This document shows positions 41,784 to 50,353 of a DNA stretch of 64,000 bases, piece after piece. The DNA is taken from NCBI RefSeq assembly GCF_017916255.1, contig NZ_CP072827.1:6101501-6165500 (forward strand). Reading direction: 5' to 3'. Every line of letters begins with the position of its first letter. Positions within the stretch are counted from its first letter, which is position 1. The DNA comes from Streptomyces mobaraensis NBRC 13819 = DSM 40847 (GTDB lineage: Bacteria; Actinomycetota; Actinomycetes; Streptomycetales; Streptomycetaceae). A program made the position numbers and the translations under genes. A model generated the notes under the pieces. That model ran no database searches, was not told the DNA's origin, and was given only the letters and a program-made list of their open reading frames with translations.

Positions 41784-41805
41784 GACCTCGACCGCGGTTG
41801 AGGTC
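41784..41805 (-). promoter_or_regulatory. SoxR-like operator/promoter of the MDR gene
   Basis: A 22-bp palindrome with one mismatch: arms GACCTCGACCG and, inverted, GACCTCAACCG. It overlaps a minus-strand -35 TTGACC and is followed by a weak -10-like GACGAT about 19 bp away. Streptomyces SoxR boxes have the same TTGACCTCAA...TTGAGGTC form upstream of oxidoreductase genes. The SoxR gene itself is not in this window. Confidence 0.7.
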
Positions 41806-42145
41806 AAGCCCGGGACGCCGCCGCGTTCCCCAACGTGCCCACGGAGCCGCGCAGGTGCCGGATCAGCGCGACCGCGGTGGCCGCCGTCGCCCCGGAAGGG
41901 GCCGCGTGACCGCGCGGGGGTAGGTCACCGACTCCTTCGCCGGGCGGCGGGGGGGGCGTTGATGAGCCAACTCCACGGCCCCGCCCGCACCACACAGGCC
42001 ATTTTCAGCACCATTCACCACACGGTCCTCTTACCGCTTGTCCGTGTACGTGGTAGTACGGGAGGGCCGCACCAGACGGGGGTGAGTCATCGGGCGCCCC
42101 GCGCGCCCGTACCAGCGACCGACCACGAACGGAGCCCTGCCCGCG
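41806..42145. other. Gene-free region before the methyltransferase
   Basis: 340 bases upstream of the methyltransferase start. A moderately AT-rich patch (about 41995-42062) probably contains its promoter. No open frame has codon use or domain support. A GTGATGAGCC-like fragment near 41960 does not lead to a recognisable protein. Confidence 0.45.
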
Positions 42146-43024
42146 ATGAACGACTCGACAGCCGCCCGCCTCGACGCGTCCGCCGACCGCCGCGAACCCG
42201 TCGCCGCCACCCCCACGGAGCACCTCGACCCCGTCGCCGACACCGCCCGGATGACGGCCGCCCTCCGCGCCCGCGAGTCCGAGCGGCCGGACCGGCTCTT
42301 CGACGACCCGTTCGCCGCCGCCCTCGCCGGTGACACGGGACGGAGACTGGCCGACCAGGCCGGCATGGTGGAGGCCATACCCGTCCGCACCCGCCACTTC
42401 GACGACCTCCTCCTGACGGTCACGGGCGCCGCCCCCGCCACCCCCGCCGCGACCGCCGCACCCCGCCAACTCGTCCTGCTCGCCGCGGGCATGGACAGCC
42501 GCGCCTACCGCCTCCCGCTCCCCACGACCGTCCTCTACGAGGTCGACCGGCCGGACCTGCTGCGGCTGAAGGAGTCGCTGCTCGGCGACGCCGTGCCGCG
42601 CTGCGCCCGCCGGGTGCCGGTCGGCGCCGACCTCGCCGCCGACTGGGCCGAGCGCCTCACGGCGGCCGGGTTCCGCCCCGACGAGCCCACCTGCTGGCTG
42701 GTCGAGGGGCTCACCCAGTACCTGGAGGAACGCGACGTCCTCCGCCTCCTCGACCGGATCACCGAACTCTCCGCCCCCGGCAGCCACCTCCTCGCCGACT
42801 TCGTCGCCGGGTCCCTGTTCCACGAGCCGGCCGTCCGCCCCATGCTGAGCCTCCTCGAACGCTCGGGAGCCGGGTGGCGGTACGGCACCGACGAGCCCGA
42901 GCCGCTGTTCACCGAGCGGGGCTGGCGGCCGGAGACGGTGACCTACGCGGCGGTCGGCGCGGCTCTCGGCCGGTGGCCGGAGGCGGGGCCGCGCGGCGGC
43001 GAACTCGTCCACGCCGTGCGCTGA
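42146..43024 (+). CDS. Class I SAM-dependent methyltransferase (LCMT/TcmP-like)
   Basis: 292 residues of the leucine carboxyl methyltransferase-like family. N-terminal ARMTAALRARESERPDRLFDDPFAAALAG, the SAM loop VLLAAGMDSRAYRL, and the conserved WLVEGLTQYLEERDVLRLLDRI are diagnostic. In Streptomyces these enzymes often methylate secondary metabolites; the actual acceptor is unknown. It is followed by a flavin monooxygenase, with a 106-base gap containing a 9-bp repeat, so they may form a two-gene tailoring unit. GGAG is 11 bases before the ATG. Confidence 0.88.
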   Translation: MNDSTAARLDASADRREPVAATPTEHLDPVADTARMTAALRARESERPDRLFDDPFAAALAGDTGRRLADQAGMVEAIPVRTRHFDDLLLTVTGAAPATPAATAAPRQLVLLAAGMDSRAYRLPLPTTVLYEVDRPDLLRLKESLLGDAVPRCARRVPVGADLAADWAERLTAAGFRPDEPTCWLVEGLTQYLEERDVLRLLDRITELSAPGSHLLADFVAGSLFHEPAVRPMLSLLERSGAGWRYGTDEPEPLFTERGWRPETVTYAAVGAALGRWPEAGPRGGELVHAVR

Positions 43025-43071
43025 ACAGCGCACCGCGGCACAGGGGCCGCCCGTTCCCCTTCTCCCGTTCC

Positions 43072-43125
43072 TCCGACGCCTCCGACGCCTCCGACGCCTC
43101 CGACGCCTCCGACGCCCCCGACGAG
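43072..43125. repeat. 9-bp tandem repeat before the monooxygenase
   Basis: Five perfect TCCGACGCC units (43072-43116) and one diverged unit run up to the ribosome binding site (GAGGAGAC) of the monooxygenase gene at 43131. They lie in the untranslated leader or the intercistronic gap. Confidence 0.9.
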
Positions 43126-43130
43126 GAGAC

Positions 43131-44402
43131 ATGACCGCACCCGATCCCGCCCGACCGCCGTGCGCCGACGTCATGATCGCCGGCGCCGGCATCGGCGGCC
43201 TCACCGCCGCGCTCAGCCTGCACGCCGTCGGCATCCGGCCGCTCGTCCTGGAGTCCTCGCGCCGCATCTCCCCGCTCGGCGTGGGCATCAACCTGCAACC
43301 CGCCGCCGTCCGGGAGCTGCACGAACTCGGCCTGGCCGACGAGCTGGCCGCCATCGGCGGCCAGGTCGTCGCCCACGTCTTCACCGACCGGTACGGCACC
43401 GTCCGCTACAGCGATCCGCGCGGCACGGCCGCCGGCTACCGCTGGCCGCAGTACGCCGTCCACCGCGGCGACTTACAGATGATGCTGCTGAGAACGGTGA
43501 GAGAGCGGATCGGCCCGGAGGCCGTCCGGACCGGTGTCCGCGTCGAGGACTTCACCCAGACCCCCGACGCCGTCCACGTCCACGCCTTCGACCGGACCAC
43601 CGACCGGTACGAGCACCGCACCGCCCGGGTCCTCGTCGCCGCCGACGGCATCCACTCCCGGCTCCGCGCCCGTCTCCACCCCGCCCAGGGGCCCCTCCGG
43701 TGGAACGGCGTCACCATGTGGCGGGGCGTCACCGAGACCGACGCCTTCCCGCGGGACAACGCGCTGTTCCTCGCGTCCGACGAGCGGAACGCCCAGTTCG
43801 TCGCGTACCGGATCTCGCCCGCGACCCCGGCCCGCGGCCGCAGGCTGCTCAACTGGATCTGCGCGGTGCCCACGGGCACCCCCGGCCCGCTCGCCGGCGA
43901 CGCGCACCGGAACCGTCCCGGCCGCCTCGCGGACGTCCTCCCGCACTACGCGGACTGGCGGTTCGACTGGACGGACCTGCCCGCGCTCCTCGCCGGCGCC
44001 GAGCGGATCCTCGCGTACCCCATGGTCGACCGCGACCCCCTCCCGGCCTGGGGCGAAGGCCGCGTCACCCTCCTCGGCGACGCCGCCCACCCCGCGTACC
44101 CCTCGGGCGCCAACGGCGGCTCCCAGGCGGTGCTCGACGCCCGCGTCCTGGCCCACCGCCTCGCCACCGAACCCGACCCCGTCCGGGCCCTGGCGGCGTA
44201 CGAGGACGAGCGGAAGGCGCCCACCGCGGCGGTCGTCCTCGCCAACCGCGAGCTGGACCGCGTCGCCAGGGCCCGCTCGGCGGCCGGCGGCCCGGACGCG
44301 CGACGCGATCTGGAACGCGCCGCGGCGGCCCACCGGCGGGCGGCCGGCGAGGCCGCGGCCCTCAACTCCCGCCCCTCCTACACCCCACGAGCCGTGAGCT
44401 GA
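43131..44402 (+). CDS. FAD-dependent aromatic monooxygenase
   Basis: 423 residues of the single-component flavoprotein hydroxylase family (PhzS / salicylate hydroxylase-like). ADP-binding motif GAGIGGLTAA at 17-26; the DG motif is VLVAADGIHSRLRARL; the second FAD motif is VTLLGDAAHPAYPSGANGG. It uses NAD(P)H and O2 to hydroxylate a small aromatic or heterocyclic substrate, not identified. The ATG has GGAG four bases upstream. Translational linkage with the preceding methyltransferase is weak because of the repeat-filled gap. Confidence 0.92.
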   Translation: MTAPDPARPPCADVMIAGAGIGGLTAALSLHAVGIRPLVLESSRRISPLGVGINLQPAAVRELHELGLADELAAIGGQVVAHVFTDRYGTVRYSDPRGTAAGYRWPQYAVHRGDLQMMLLRTVRERIGPEAVRTGVRVEDFTQTPDAVHVHAFDRTTDRYEHRTARVLVAADGIHSRLRARLHPAQGPLRWNGVTMWRGVTETDAFPRDNALFLASDERNAQFVAYRISPATPARGRRLLNWICAVPTGTPGPLAGDAHRNRPGRLADVLPHYADWRFDWTDLPALLAGAERILAYPMVDRDPLPAWGEGRVTLLGDAAHPAYPSGANGGSQAVLDARVLAHRLATEPDPVRALAAYEDERKAPTAAVVLANRELDRVARARSAAGGPDARRDLERAAAAHRRAAGEAAALNSRPSYTPRAVS

Positions 44403-44493
44403 CCCGCGCACACGTCTTCAATTCCACCGGCCCGGGCCCCAGGATGCTCTGTGAGCGGCAAGGACGGATCATCCGCGAGGAACGGGAGACGAC

Positions 44494-45480
44494 GTGCGCT
44501 ACGTACAACTGGGGGGCTCGGACCTGAAGGTGTCCCGGATCTGCCTGGGCATGATGAGCTACGGCGGTGGCCCCACCGCGCAGAAGTGGTTCCTGGACGA
44601 GGAGGCCGCCGAACCCGTCGTACGGCACGCGGTCGAGGCGGGTGTCACCTTCTTCGACACGGCCGACATGTACTCCTCCGGCCTCAGCGAGGAGATCACG
44701 GGACGCCTGCTCTCCCGCCTCTTCCCGCGCCGTGAGGACTACGTCCTCGCCACCAAGGTGTACTTCCCCATGGGCCCCGGGCCGGACGACCGCGGCCTGT
44801 CCCGCAAACACATCACCAAGGCCATCGACGCCTCCCTCCGCCGGCTCGGCACCGACTACGTCGACCTCTACCAGATCCACCGCTGGGACTACGACACGCC
44901 CATCGAGGAGACGCTGGAGGTCCTGCACGAACTCGTCGCCGCCGGCAAGGTCCGCGCCCTGGGCGCGTCCAGCATGTGGGCCTGGCAGTTCGCCAAGGCG
45001 CAGCACCTGGCCAGGGCCAACGGCTGGACCCCGTTCGTCTCCATGCAGAACTACTACAACCTCCTCTACCGCGAGGAGGAACGCGAGATGATCCCCCTCT
45101 GCCGCGACGAGAACGTGAGCTGCATCCCGTGGAGCCCCCTGGCCCGCGGCATGCTCACCGGCACCCGGGACCGCGACGGCGCCCACCGCACCCTCCGCTC
45201 GGGCAACGACCAACTCGCCCGCCGCCTCTACGAGGAAGCGGACTTCGACGTCGTGGACGCCCTCCGCACGGTGGCCACGGCCCGCGACCTGCCCCCGGCC
45301 CGCATAGCCCTGGCCTGGCTCCTCGCCAAACCCCCCGTCGCGGCCCCGATCGTCGGCGCCACTCGCGCCTCCCACGTGACCGACGCGGCCGCCGCCGTCG
45401 ACCTGGTCCTGACGGACGACGAGATCGCCACCCTGGAGGCTCCCTACCGCCCGCACCGGGTACTGGGGTTGCGACGGTGA
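44494..45480 (+). CDS. Aldo/keto reductase
   Basis: 328 residues from GTG 44494 with GGGAG five bases upstream. The AKR catalytic tetrad is visible as Asp and Tyr in FFDTADMYSSGLSEE, Lys in YVLATKVYFP, and His in LYQIHRWDYDTP. NADPH-dependent carbonyl reduction is expected, and the sequence belongs to the AKR11/YajO-like group (IPWSPLARGMLTG). Substrate not known. It lies 91 bases downstream of the monooxygenase and may or may not share its transcript. Confidence 0.93.
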   Translation: MRYVQLGGSDLKVSRICLGMMSYGGGPTAQKWFLDEEAAEPVVRHAVEAGVTFFDTADMYSSGLSEEITGRLLSRLFPRREDYVLATKVYFPMGPGPDDRGLSRKHITKAIDASLRRLGTDYVDLYQIHRWDYDTPIEETLEVLHELVAAGKVRALGASSMWAWQFAKAQHLARANGWTPFVSMQNYYNLLYREEEREMIPLCRDENVSCIPWSPLARGMLTGTRDRDGAHRTLRSGNDQLARRLYEEADFDVVDALRTVATARDLPPARIALAWLLAKPPVAAPIVGATRASHVTDAAAAVDLVLTDDEIATLEAPYRPHRVLGLRR

Positions 45481-45577
45481 CGGGGGCCGCCCTGCCGGAG
45501 ACCTCCGCGCGCTCGGGTCCGATGTGCCGCCGGCTCGCCCCGCCGTTCGGGGCCTTCCCGGCGGCCGTCGGGAAGGA

Positions 45578-46609
45578 TCAGCTCCCCAGGCTCGCGAGAA
45601 CCGCCTTGGCGGCGTTCTCACCCGAGGTCGCCGCGTCGGCGAGCGAAGGCATGTCGAGCTGGTAGTCGCCGGCCAGGTGGATCGGACCGAGGGGCTCGCG
45701 CAGCGTCGGCAGCGAGGCGCGCCTCCCGGGGGCCCAGAACGGCACCACACGGCGGTGCCGCCGCACGATCCCCTCCCCGAGCTTCCCTCGGAGCTGGGGG
45801 TAGACCGACATCAGGTCCGCGACGAACCGATCGACGATCTCTTCGTCGGACAGCTCGAACAAGTCGTCCGCCACGGCGCCGCCGGCGAAACAGGCCGGCG
45901 CACCTCCGGGCTTCCGTGCCCCACCCTTCCGGATGGCGGCGGCGTGGTTGAACACCGCTTGGAACGAGAGCCGCGGCGTGGAGACGCCGAACAGATCGTC
46001 CCAGGGCTGAGGCCCTTCCTCCGCGGTGAAGAAGCCGACGATGACGTACCGGCCGTAGCGGATGTCATCGAACGCGTTGCGGTACCTCTGCGGGAGTTCC
46101 GGAAGGATCCGCGACGCGACGCGCCTGTCGAGTCTGGCGCGGACCCGCTTCGCGATGCGGCTCTCCGACGTGAGGAACGGAACGGCGGCGAGGATGCGGG
46201 CGCCGACCATCGCCATGCCGACCCGGTCCGTGAGGCTCATCCGCGTGCGGAACATGAGCGCGAACAGGTCGGACGTGTCGACCAACCGCCCGTTGAGAGC
46301 GAGTGCGACACTCTTGCCGGCCAACGAGCCCATCTCGATGCCGTGGTGGTGGAGGGCGTCGATCAACGGCCCGGTTCCCTCGGTGAACTGCGTCCCGACG
46401 TTGATCCAGTAGTCGCCCTTCCGGACCGTCTCGACGCGTCCGCCCGCCCGGTCCGCGGCCTCGAGCACGATGACGTCGCTCTCGTCGGCGAGCGTCGTCG
46501 CCGCCGTCAGCCCGGCCATCCCCGCGCCGATGACGACGGCGTCGCAGGTTTCCTCATGTACGGGCCGTGCCGCGCTCGCCGCCTTCAATTCGGGCTCCGC
46601 GCTCGTCAT
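45578..46609 (-). CDS. FAD-dependent amine oxidase-like protein, short form
   Basis: 343 residues. The N-terminal dinucleotide motif is AVVIGAGMAGLTAATTLADES with VLEAADRAGGRVET; the C-terminal FAD motif is GPIHLAGDYQLDMPSLADAATSGENAA. Both ends of a flavin amine oxidase or protoporphyrinogen-oxidase-like protein are intact. The middle is about 100 residues shorter than the usual 430-450, near SRIAKRVRARLDRRVASRIL. This may be a natural short form or an in-frame internal deletion. The substrate is unknown. Confidence 0.82.
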   Translation of the reverse strand: MTSAEPELKAASAARPVHEETCDAVVIGAGMAGLTAATTLADESDVIVLEAADRAGGRVETVRKGDYWINVGTQFTEGTGPLIDALHHHGIEMGSLAGKSVALALNGRLVDTSDLFALMFRTRMSLTDRVGMAMVGARILAAVPFLTSESRIAKRVRARLDRRVASRILPELPQRYRNAFDDIRYGRYVIVGFFTAEEGPQPWDDLFGVSTPRLSFQAVFNHAAAIRKGGARKPGGAPACFAGGAVADDLFELSDEEIVDRFVADLMSVYPQLRGKLGEGIVRRHRRVVPFWAPGRRASLPTLREPLGPIHLAGDYQLDMPSLADAATSGENAAKAVLASLGS

Positions 46610-46726
46610 CCTTTTCGCTCCTCACTCCGGCGCTCTTCGGCGCTCCGAACGGCTGTGACACCGGGCTCGACCGGCGCCGGCGACGCGCCTCGCCTTCCTG
46701 CGCACCCGACGGCAGGCCAAGGACGA

Positions 46727-48190
46727 TCACAGCGGCCGGTCAGGGCTCTCGCCTGATGCGGTGGGCTCGGCGGAACCGCAGGCGAGGGCGAGCAGTTTCC
46801 GCCAGTCGGCCGGCGACGCCGATGGCGGTACGCCGGGCCGGTCGCGCGGCAGCAGCACCCGCAGTGCGCCGGGTCGTACCGAGCAGACGACCGGCGTGCG
46901 AAGCCACAGCGCCTCCCCGTCCACCGCGACCGGGATCCGCGCCTCCTCCGCCGGGGTCTGCGGTCCCCCGGCGGTCACCTCGACCCGCCGCGCGGTCGTC
47001 ACGGTGAGCCCCGGCGCCTGCGAGCCCCGTACGGCCAGCTCCGCCGCCCGCGCCGCGTTCTCCACCCTGATCCCGATCACGCCCAGCTCGCCGCTGTCGA
47101 GCACGGTCCGGCGCCCGCCGCCGCTCAACTCGTCGGGGGAGGCGTACGGGTTGTTGCTGACCAACAGCGCCTGCTGCCCCGCGAGCAGGGTGCCGTCCAC
47201 GCGCGCGTCGAGCCGGCGCGCGCCCTCCCGGGCCAGGAGGTCCGGCATGAGCTTCAGGGCGGTACCCGCCTTGTCGTCGCGGTACTCGGGGCTCTGCACG
47301 ATGTCCGCGTACACACCGAAGGACACCGTGTTGACGAAGGGACGGCCGGCGACGTCGCCGAGGTCGATCCGCATCTCCTCGCCGTCGGTCAGGGCGTCGA
47401 GGCAGCGGGCCGGGTCGGCGCGGTCGAGTCCGAGGTCCATGGCGAAGTGGTTGCGGGTGCCCGCGGAGATCACCAGGAACGGCAGCCCGTGTTCGGCGGC
47501 GACGGCCGCGACCAGCGCCTGAGTGCCGTCGCCGCCGGCGACGCCGAGCAGGTCGGCGCCGTCTCCCACGGCCTCGCGGGCCAGTTCGCCCACGTCGACC
47601 GGGTCCGACGGGTCCAGCAGGATCACCCGCGCGCCCAGTCGCTCCGCCCGCCTGACGAGGTCGAAGCGGCCGACCTTGCCGCCGCCCGACCTGGGGTTCA
47701 TGATCAGCACCGCCCGCTCCGGGCGGCGTGCGCGGACGGGCCGCTGCGACCGGGGCGGCCGCGCCCGGTGCAGCGCCGCTCGGCCGCAGGCCGCCGCGGC
47801 CGCCCAGCACAGGGTGGAGATCACGGCGATCAGCCACAGACCGCTCCGCGCGAAGAACACCAGCACGCCGACCGGCGCCGCGACGGCCACCAAGGCCCCG
47901 AACAGCCGCACCGGACCGCGCCGGGACACGAACCACCAGAGGCCGGCGGCGCAGACCACCAACCCGAGGACACCGGCCCCGGACACGAGCAGCCCACCCT
48001 CGCCCAGCGCGAGCAGCAGCACCGCCACAGCGGCCGTCGCCGCGACCAGGGCGCACCACGCGAGCAGCCGAGCGGCCGGGCCGGCCCGCGACCGGGGCCT
48101 TCGTGTCGTGTGTATGGCGTTCTCCTGGGCGTCCTTCTGGGCGTTCTCCTGGGCGTTCTCCTGGAGGGGGCAGAGCCGTCCCCGTCCCAC
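46727..48190 (-). CDS. Membrane-bound diacylglycerol kinase-like protein
   Basis: 487 residues. Four hydrophobic segments at about 40-130 are followed by a DAGK catalytic domain with IMNPRSGGGKVGR, the nucleotide motif GVAGGDGTQALVAAVA and ISAGTRNHFAMDLGL. It should phosphorylate a lipid such as diacylglycerol at the inner face of the membrane. The N-terminal tail QENAQENAQKDAQENA is encoded by four 12-bp repeats (48117-48164), each carrying an AGGAG. The start (GTG 48190) has a weak site, so the true start is uncertain. Confidence 0.87.
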   Translation of the reverse strand: MGRGRLCPLQENAQENAQKDAQENAIHTTRRPRSRAGPAARLLAWCALVAATAAVAVLLLALGEGGLLVSGAGVLGLVVCAAGLWWFVSRRGPVRLFGALVAVAAPVGVLVFFARSGLWLIAVISTLCWAAAAACGRAALHRARPPRSQRPVRARRPERAVLIMNPRSGGGKVGRFDLVRRAERLGARVILLDPSDPVDVGELAREAVGDGADLLGVAGGDGTQALVAAVAAEHGLPFLVISAGTRNHFAMDLGLDRADPARCLDALTDGEEMRIDLGDVAGRPFVNTVSFGVYADIVQSPEYRDDKAGTALKLMPDLLAREGARRLDARVDGTLLAGQQALLVSNNPYASPDELSGGGRRTVLDSGELGVIGIRVENAARAAELAVRGSQAPGLTVTTARRVEVTAGGPQTPAEEARIPVAVDGEALWLRTPVVCSVRPGALRVLLPRDRPGVPPSASPADWRKLLALACGSAEPTASGESPDRPL

Positions 48191-48388
48191 CAGCCTGGCG
48201 CAGCGCCCCTGGCCGAGTGCGTCCCGGACGCCTGAACGGGTGAGCGTGCGTTTTCAAACTCGAATCGTGTTCTAGTGCGGGGGTCGGTCAACCGCTGTCA
48301 AAGCCCGGGAGGCATTCCTGGCCACCCTGCTGCGGTACGCCGCTCGTGGATCGTGGCGGGTCGATGGGGTGACGCCCTCGTCGGGACG

Positions 48389-49063
48389 TCAGCCGTCCGC
48401 GCCGGCCGTCGGCCGGCGAGCCCCTTCCATGGCGTAGGTCTCCAGGTACGCGGTGACGAGACGGCGCGCCTCGTCGATCGTGGCGTCGTCCGCGGCCGGC
48501 GAGCGCCGGAACGCGATGTCGAAGAGCCGGGTGCCGGTCTCGAAGGCGAGGAGCAGCGCGAGCAGGGGCGTGTCGGCCGCTACGAAGCGCTGCTCGACGA
48601 GGTGGTGCCAGAGCCGTTCCGCCTGCGCCTCGTCGAAGGCGCGCACCATGTCGTCGAGCGTGGCGTGACGGCCCGCGAACCACAGCTCGGTGCAACTGCG
48701 ATGACGACGGAGGTAGTCGAGGAGCAGATCGATCAGGATGTCGACGGCCTCGCGCAGCGTCCGCGCCCTTGGTTCGGCCAGCATGGCGCCGATGAGCCCG
48801 TCCAGCTCGCTCAGGTGTCGCCGCAGCAGTTCGGCGTCGACCTGGTACCGGTCGGCGAAGTAGTGGTACATCGAGGCGGCCGGGATGCCGACCCGCTCGC
48901 CGATGGCCTTCAGCGTGGCGGCCTCGTAGCCCCTCTCGGCGAGCAGGGCTTCGGCGGCGTCGAGGATGGCCTTCCTCCGCTCCATCCCGCGCCGCTGGGC
49001 CGCCGGGCGAGCCGGGACCCGGTTTGCCGCCTGGCGCGGGCCGTGGCGAGGTTGCGTTTCCAC
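48389..49063 (-). CDS. TetR family transcriptional regulator
   Basis: About 224 residues from GTG 49063. The HTH is at about 27-72 (KAILDAAEALLAERGYEAAT, AIGERVGIPAASMYHYFADR), followed by a helical ligand domain with RRHRSCTELWFAGRHATLDD. No target is obvious; it is divergent from a small NTF2-like gene. The start is uncertain. A TTG at 49174 extends the frame, an ATG at 48985 (MERRKAIL) shortens it, and none has a clear ribosome site. Confidence 0.82.
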   Translation of the reverse strand: METQPRHGPRQAANRVPARPAAQRRGMERRKAILDAAEALLAERGYEAATLKAIGERVGIPAASMYHYFADRYQVDAELLRRHLSELDGLIGAMLAEPRARTLREAVDILIDLLLDYLRRHRSCTELWFAGRHATLDDMVRAFDEAQAERLWHHLVEQRFVAADTPLLALLLAFETGTRLFDIAFRRSPAADDATIDEARRLVTAYLETYAMEGARRPTAGADG

Positions 49064-49312
49064 GGGTGGTGTGGATGCAGCCCGTTCTGCACCTACCTTC
49101 GGACCGCTCCGGTCGGCTGCGTCGGCGGCAGCTGGATTCACCTCGACGACGAAGTGCCCCGCGTGTGGCTTCAATTCAATCGGGACCGTACGTCGTTCGC
49201 CGGGATGGAGATCTGTGAGTTCGACCTTGAACGGCCCTCAGGGATGGGTCCACCGTGACCGGAAGGCGGCTCGCGGGACGGGCGCACGCGCAACGGCTGG
49301 TATTACTGAGGC

Positions 49313-49690
49313 ATGCAGGAAGAGACGGCACGCTCCGCGATCGACACGTTCATCTCCGCGTTCAACGCCTCGGACGACAGCTATGTGACTGCCCTGCTCT
49401 CGCAGGCCCTGACCTCAGATGTGGTCCTCTGGGGGCCGTTGGGCCGCATCGAAGGGATCGCGGCGGTCGAGCGGTTCGTGCTGGACATCCGGCGCCACCC
49501 GGCGGGGGCCGGCACGATGGTGCGCTGCTCGGCGGTGGACATGCCGGACGAGTGGGCCCGGTACCGGTGGGTCTTCACCATGCCGGACGGAGGCCCCCGC
49601 CTGGCGGGAACGGACGTCGTCCATCTGCGTCGGAGCCTCATCGACCAGGTCATCGTCTTCGCGGGGGAGATCGAGCCGTCCGCCTCCTGA
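49313..49690 (+). CDS. NTF2-like / SnoaL-fold protein
   Basis: 125 residues with a cone-shaped alpha+beta NTF2-like pattern: AIDTFISAFNASDDSYVTALLS, DVVLWGPLGRIEGIAAVERF and RYRWVFTMPDGGPRLAGTDVVHL. Members act as small isomerases, cyclases or ligand binders; no catalytic residues can be assigned. TGAGG lies just before the ATG. It is divergent from the TetR gene and may be its target, which is inference from layout. Confidence 0.78.
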   Translation: MQEETARSAIDTFISAFNASDDSYVTALLSQALTSDVVLWGPLGRIEGIAAVERFVLDIRRHPAGAGTMVRCSAVDMPDEWARYRWVFTMPDGGPRLAGTDVVHLRRSLIDQVIVFAGEIEPSAS

Positions 49691-50353
49691 GTCGTTCTGC
49701 CAACTCGGCGATCCCGCGCGGTCACAGCACCGACCGTCCCTCGTGCGCCCCGTCCCCGTCGGCGCCCGTGAGGCGAACCGGGACGTCAACGCGCCCTGCG
49801 CCGACGGCGGTTCAGCCGCACGCCTGAGCGGCTCTGTCTGTGTGACCACGAGGACCACGAGTACCGCGAGGTCCACGTGGGTCACGGGGGTCACGATGAT
49901 GGCGACCACCGATGCCCCAGGGCCACGGGCCGGCAGCCCCCTTGCGCCTTCGGACGGCTGGGGTACAACGGGGGGATGGCGAAGATCCGGGCCGCCGTGA
50001 ACGCGGTCCCGGGCGGGCGGGGATGTGGCGGCGGGTGAACGGGGGAGGGGTGGGTGGTGGGGGCGCGTCGGCGCGTGGGGGTGGCGTATGGGTGGATGGC
50101 GCGCGGTGGTTGGTCGGGTTGCACGGGTCCGTTGGTGGGGGCGCTTACGGTGGGTCGGTGGTGCTCGTGACGGGTGACGGCCGGGGGAGTGAGTGTGCCG
50201 TGCGCGCCGAGGGGGGCAGGCGGTGCGCGGCTGCGGACCGTCGCCGCCCGGCGGGCCGTACGGGCGTCGCGCCGCCCGGTCGCACGCGCCGCACCACGCC
50301 GACCATGTCCGAGGCGATCCGTCCCGTCGTGGCGGGGGCGGTGGAGGAAGCGT
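49691..50353. other. Gene-free interval before the M20 peptidase
   Basis: About 660 bases. The part at 50010-50170 is strikingly G- and T-rich on the plus strand with many GGTGG and GGGTGG runs. No frame gives a recognisable protein. Short CAC/GTG-type repeats (ACCACGAGG, about 49851-49872) are seen. It presumably contains the promoter for the two-gene peptidase operon. Confidence 0.5.
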
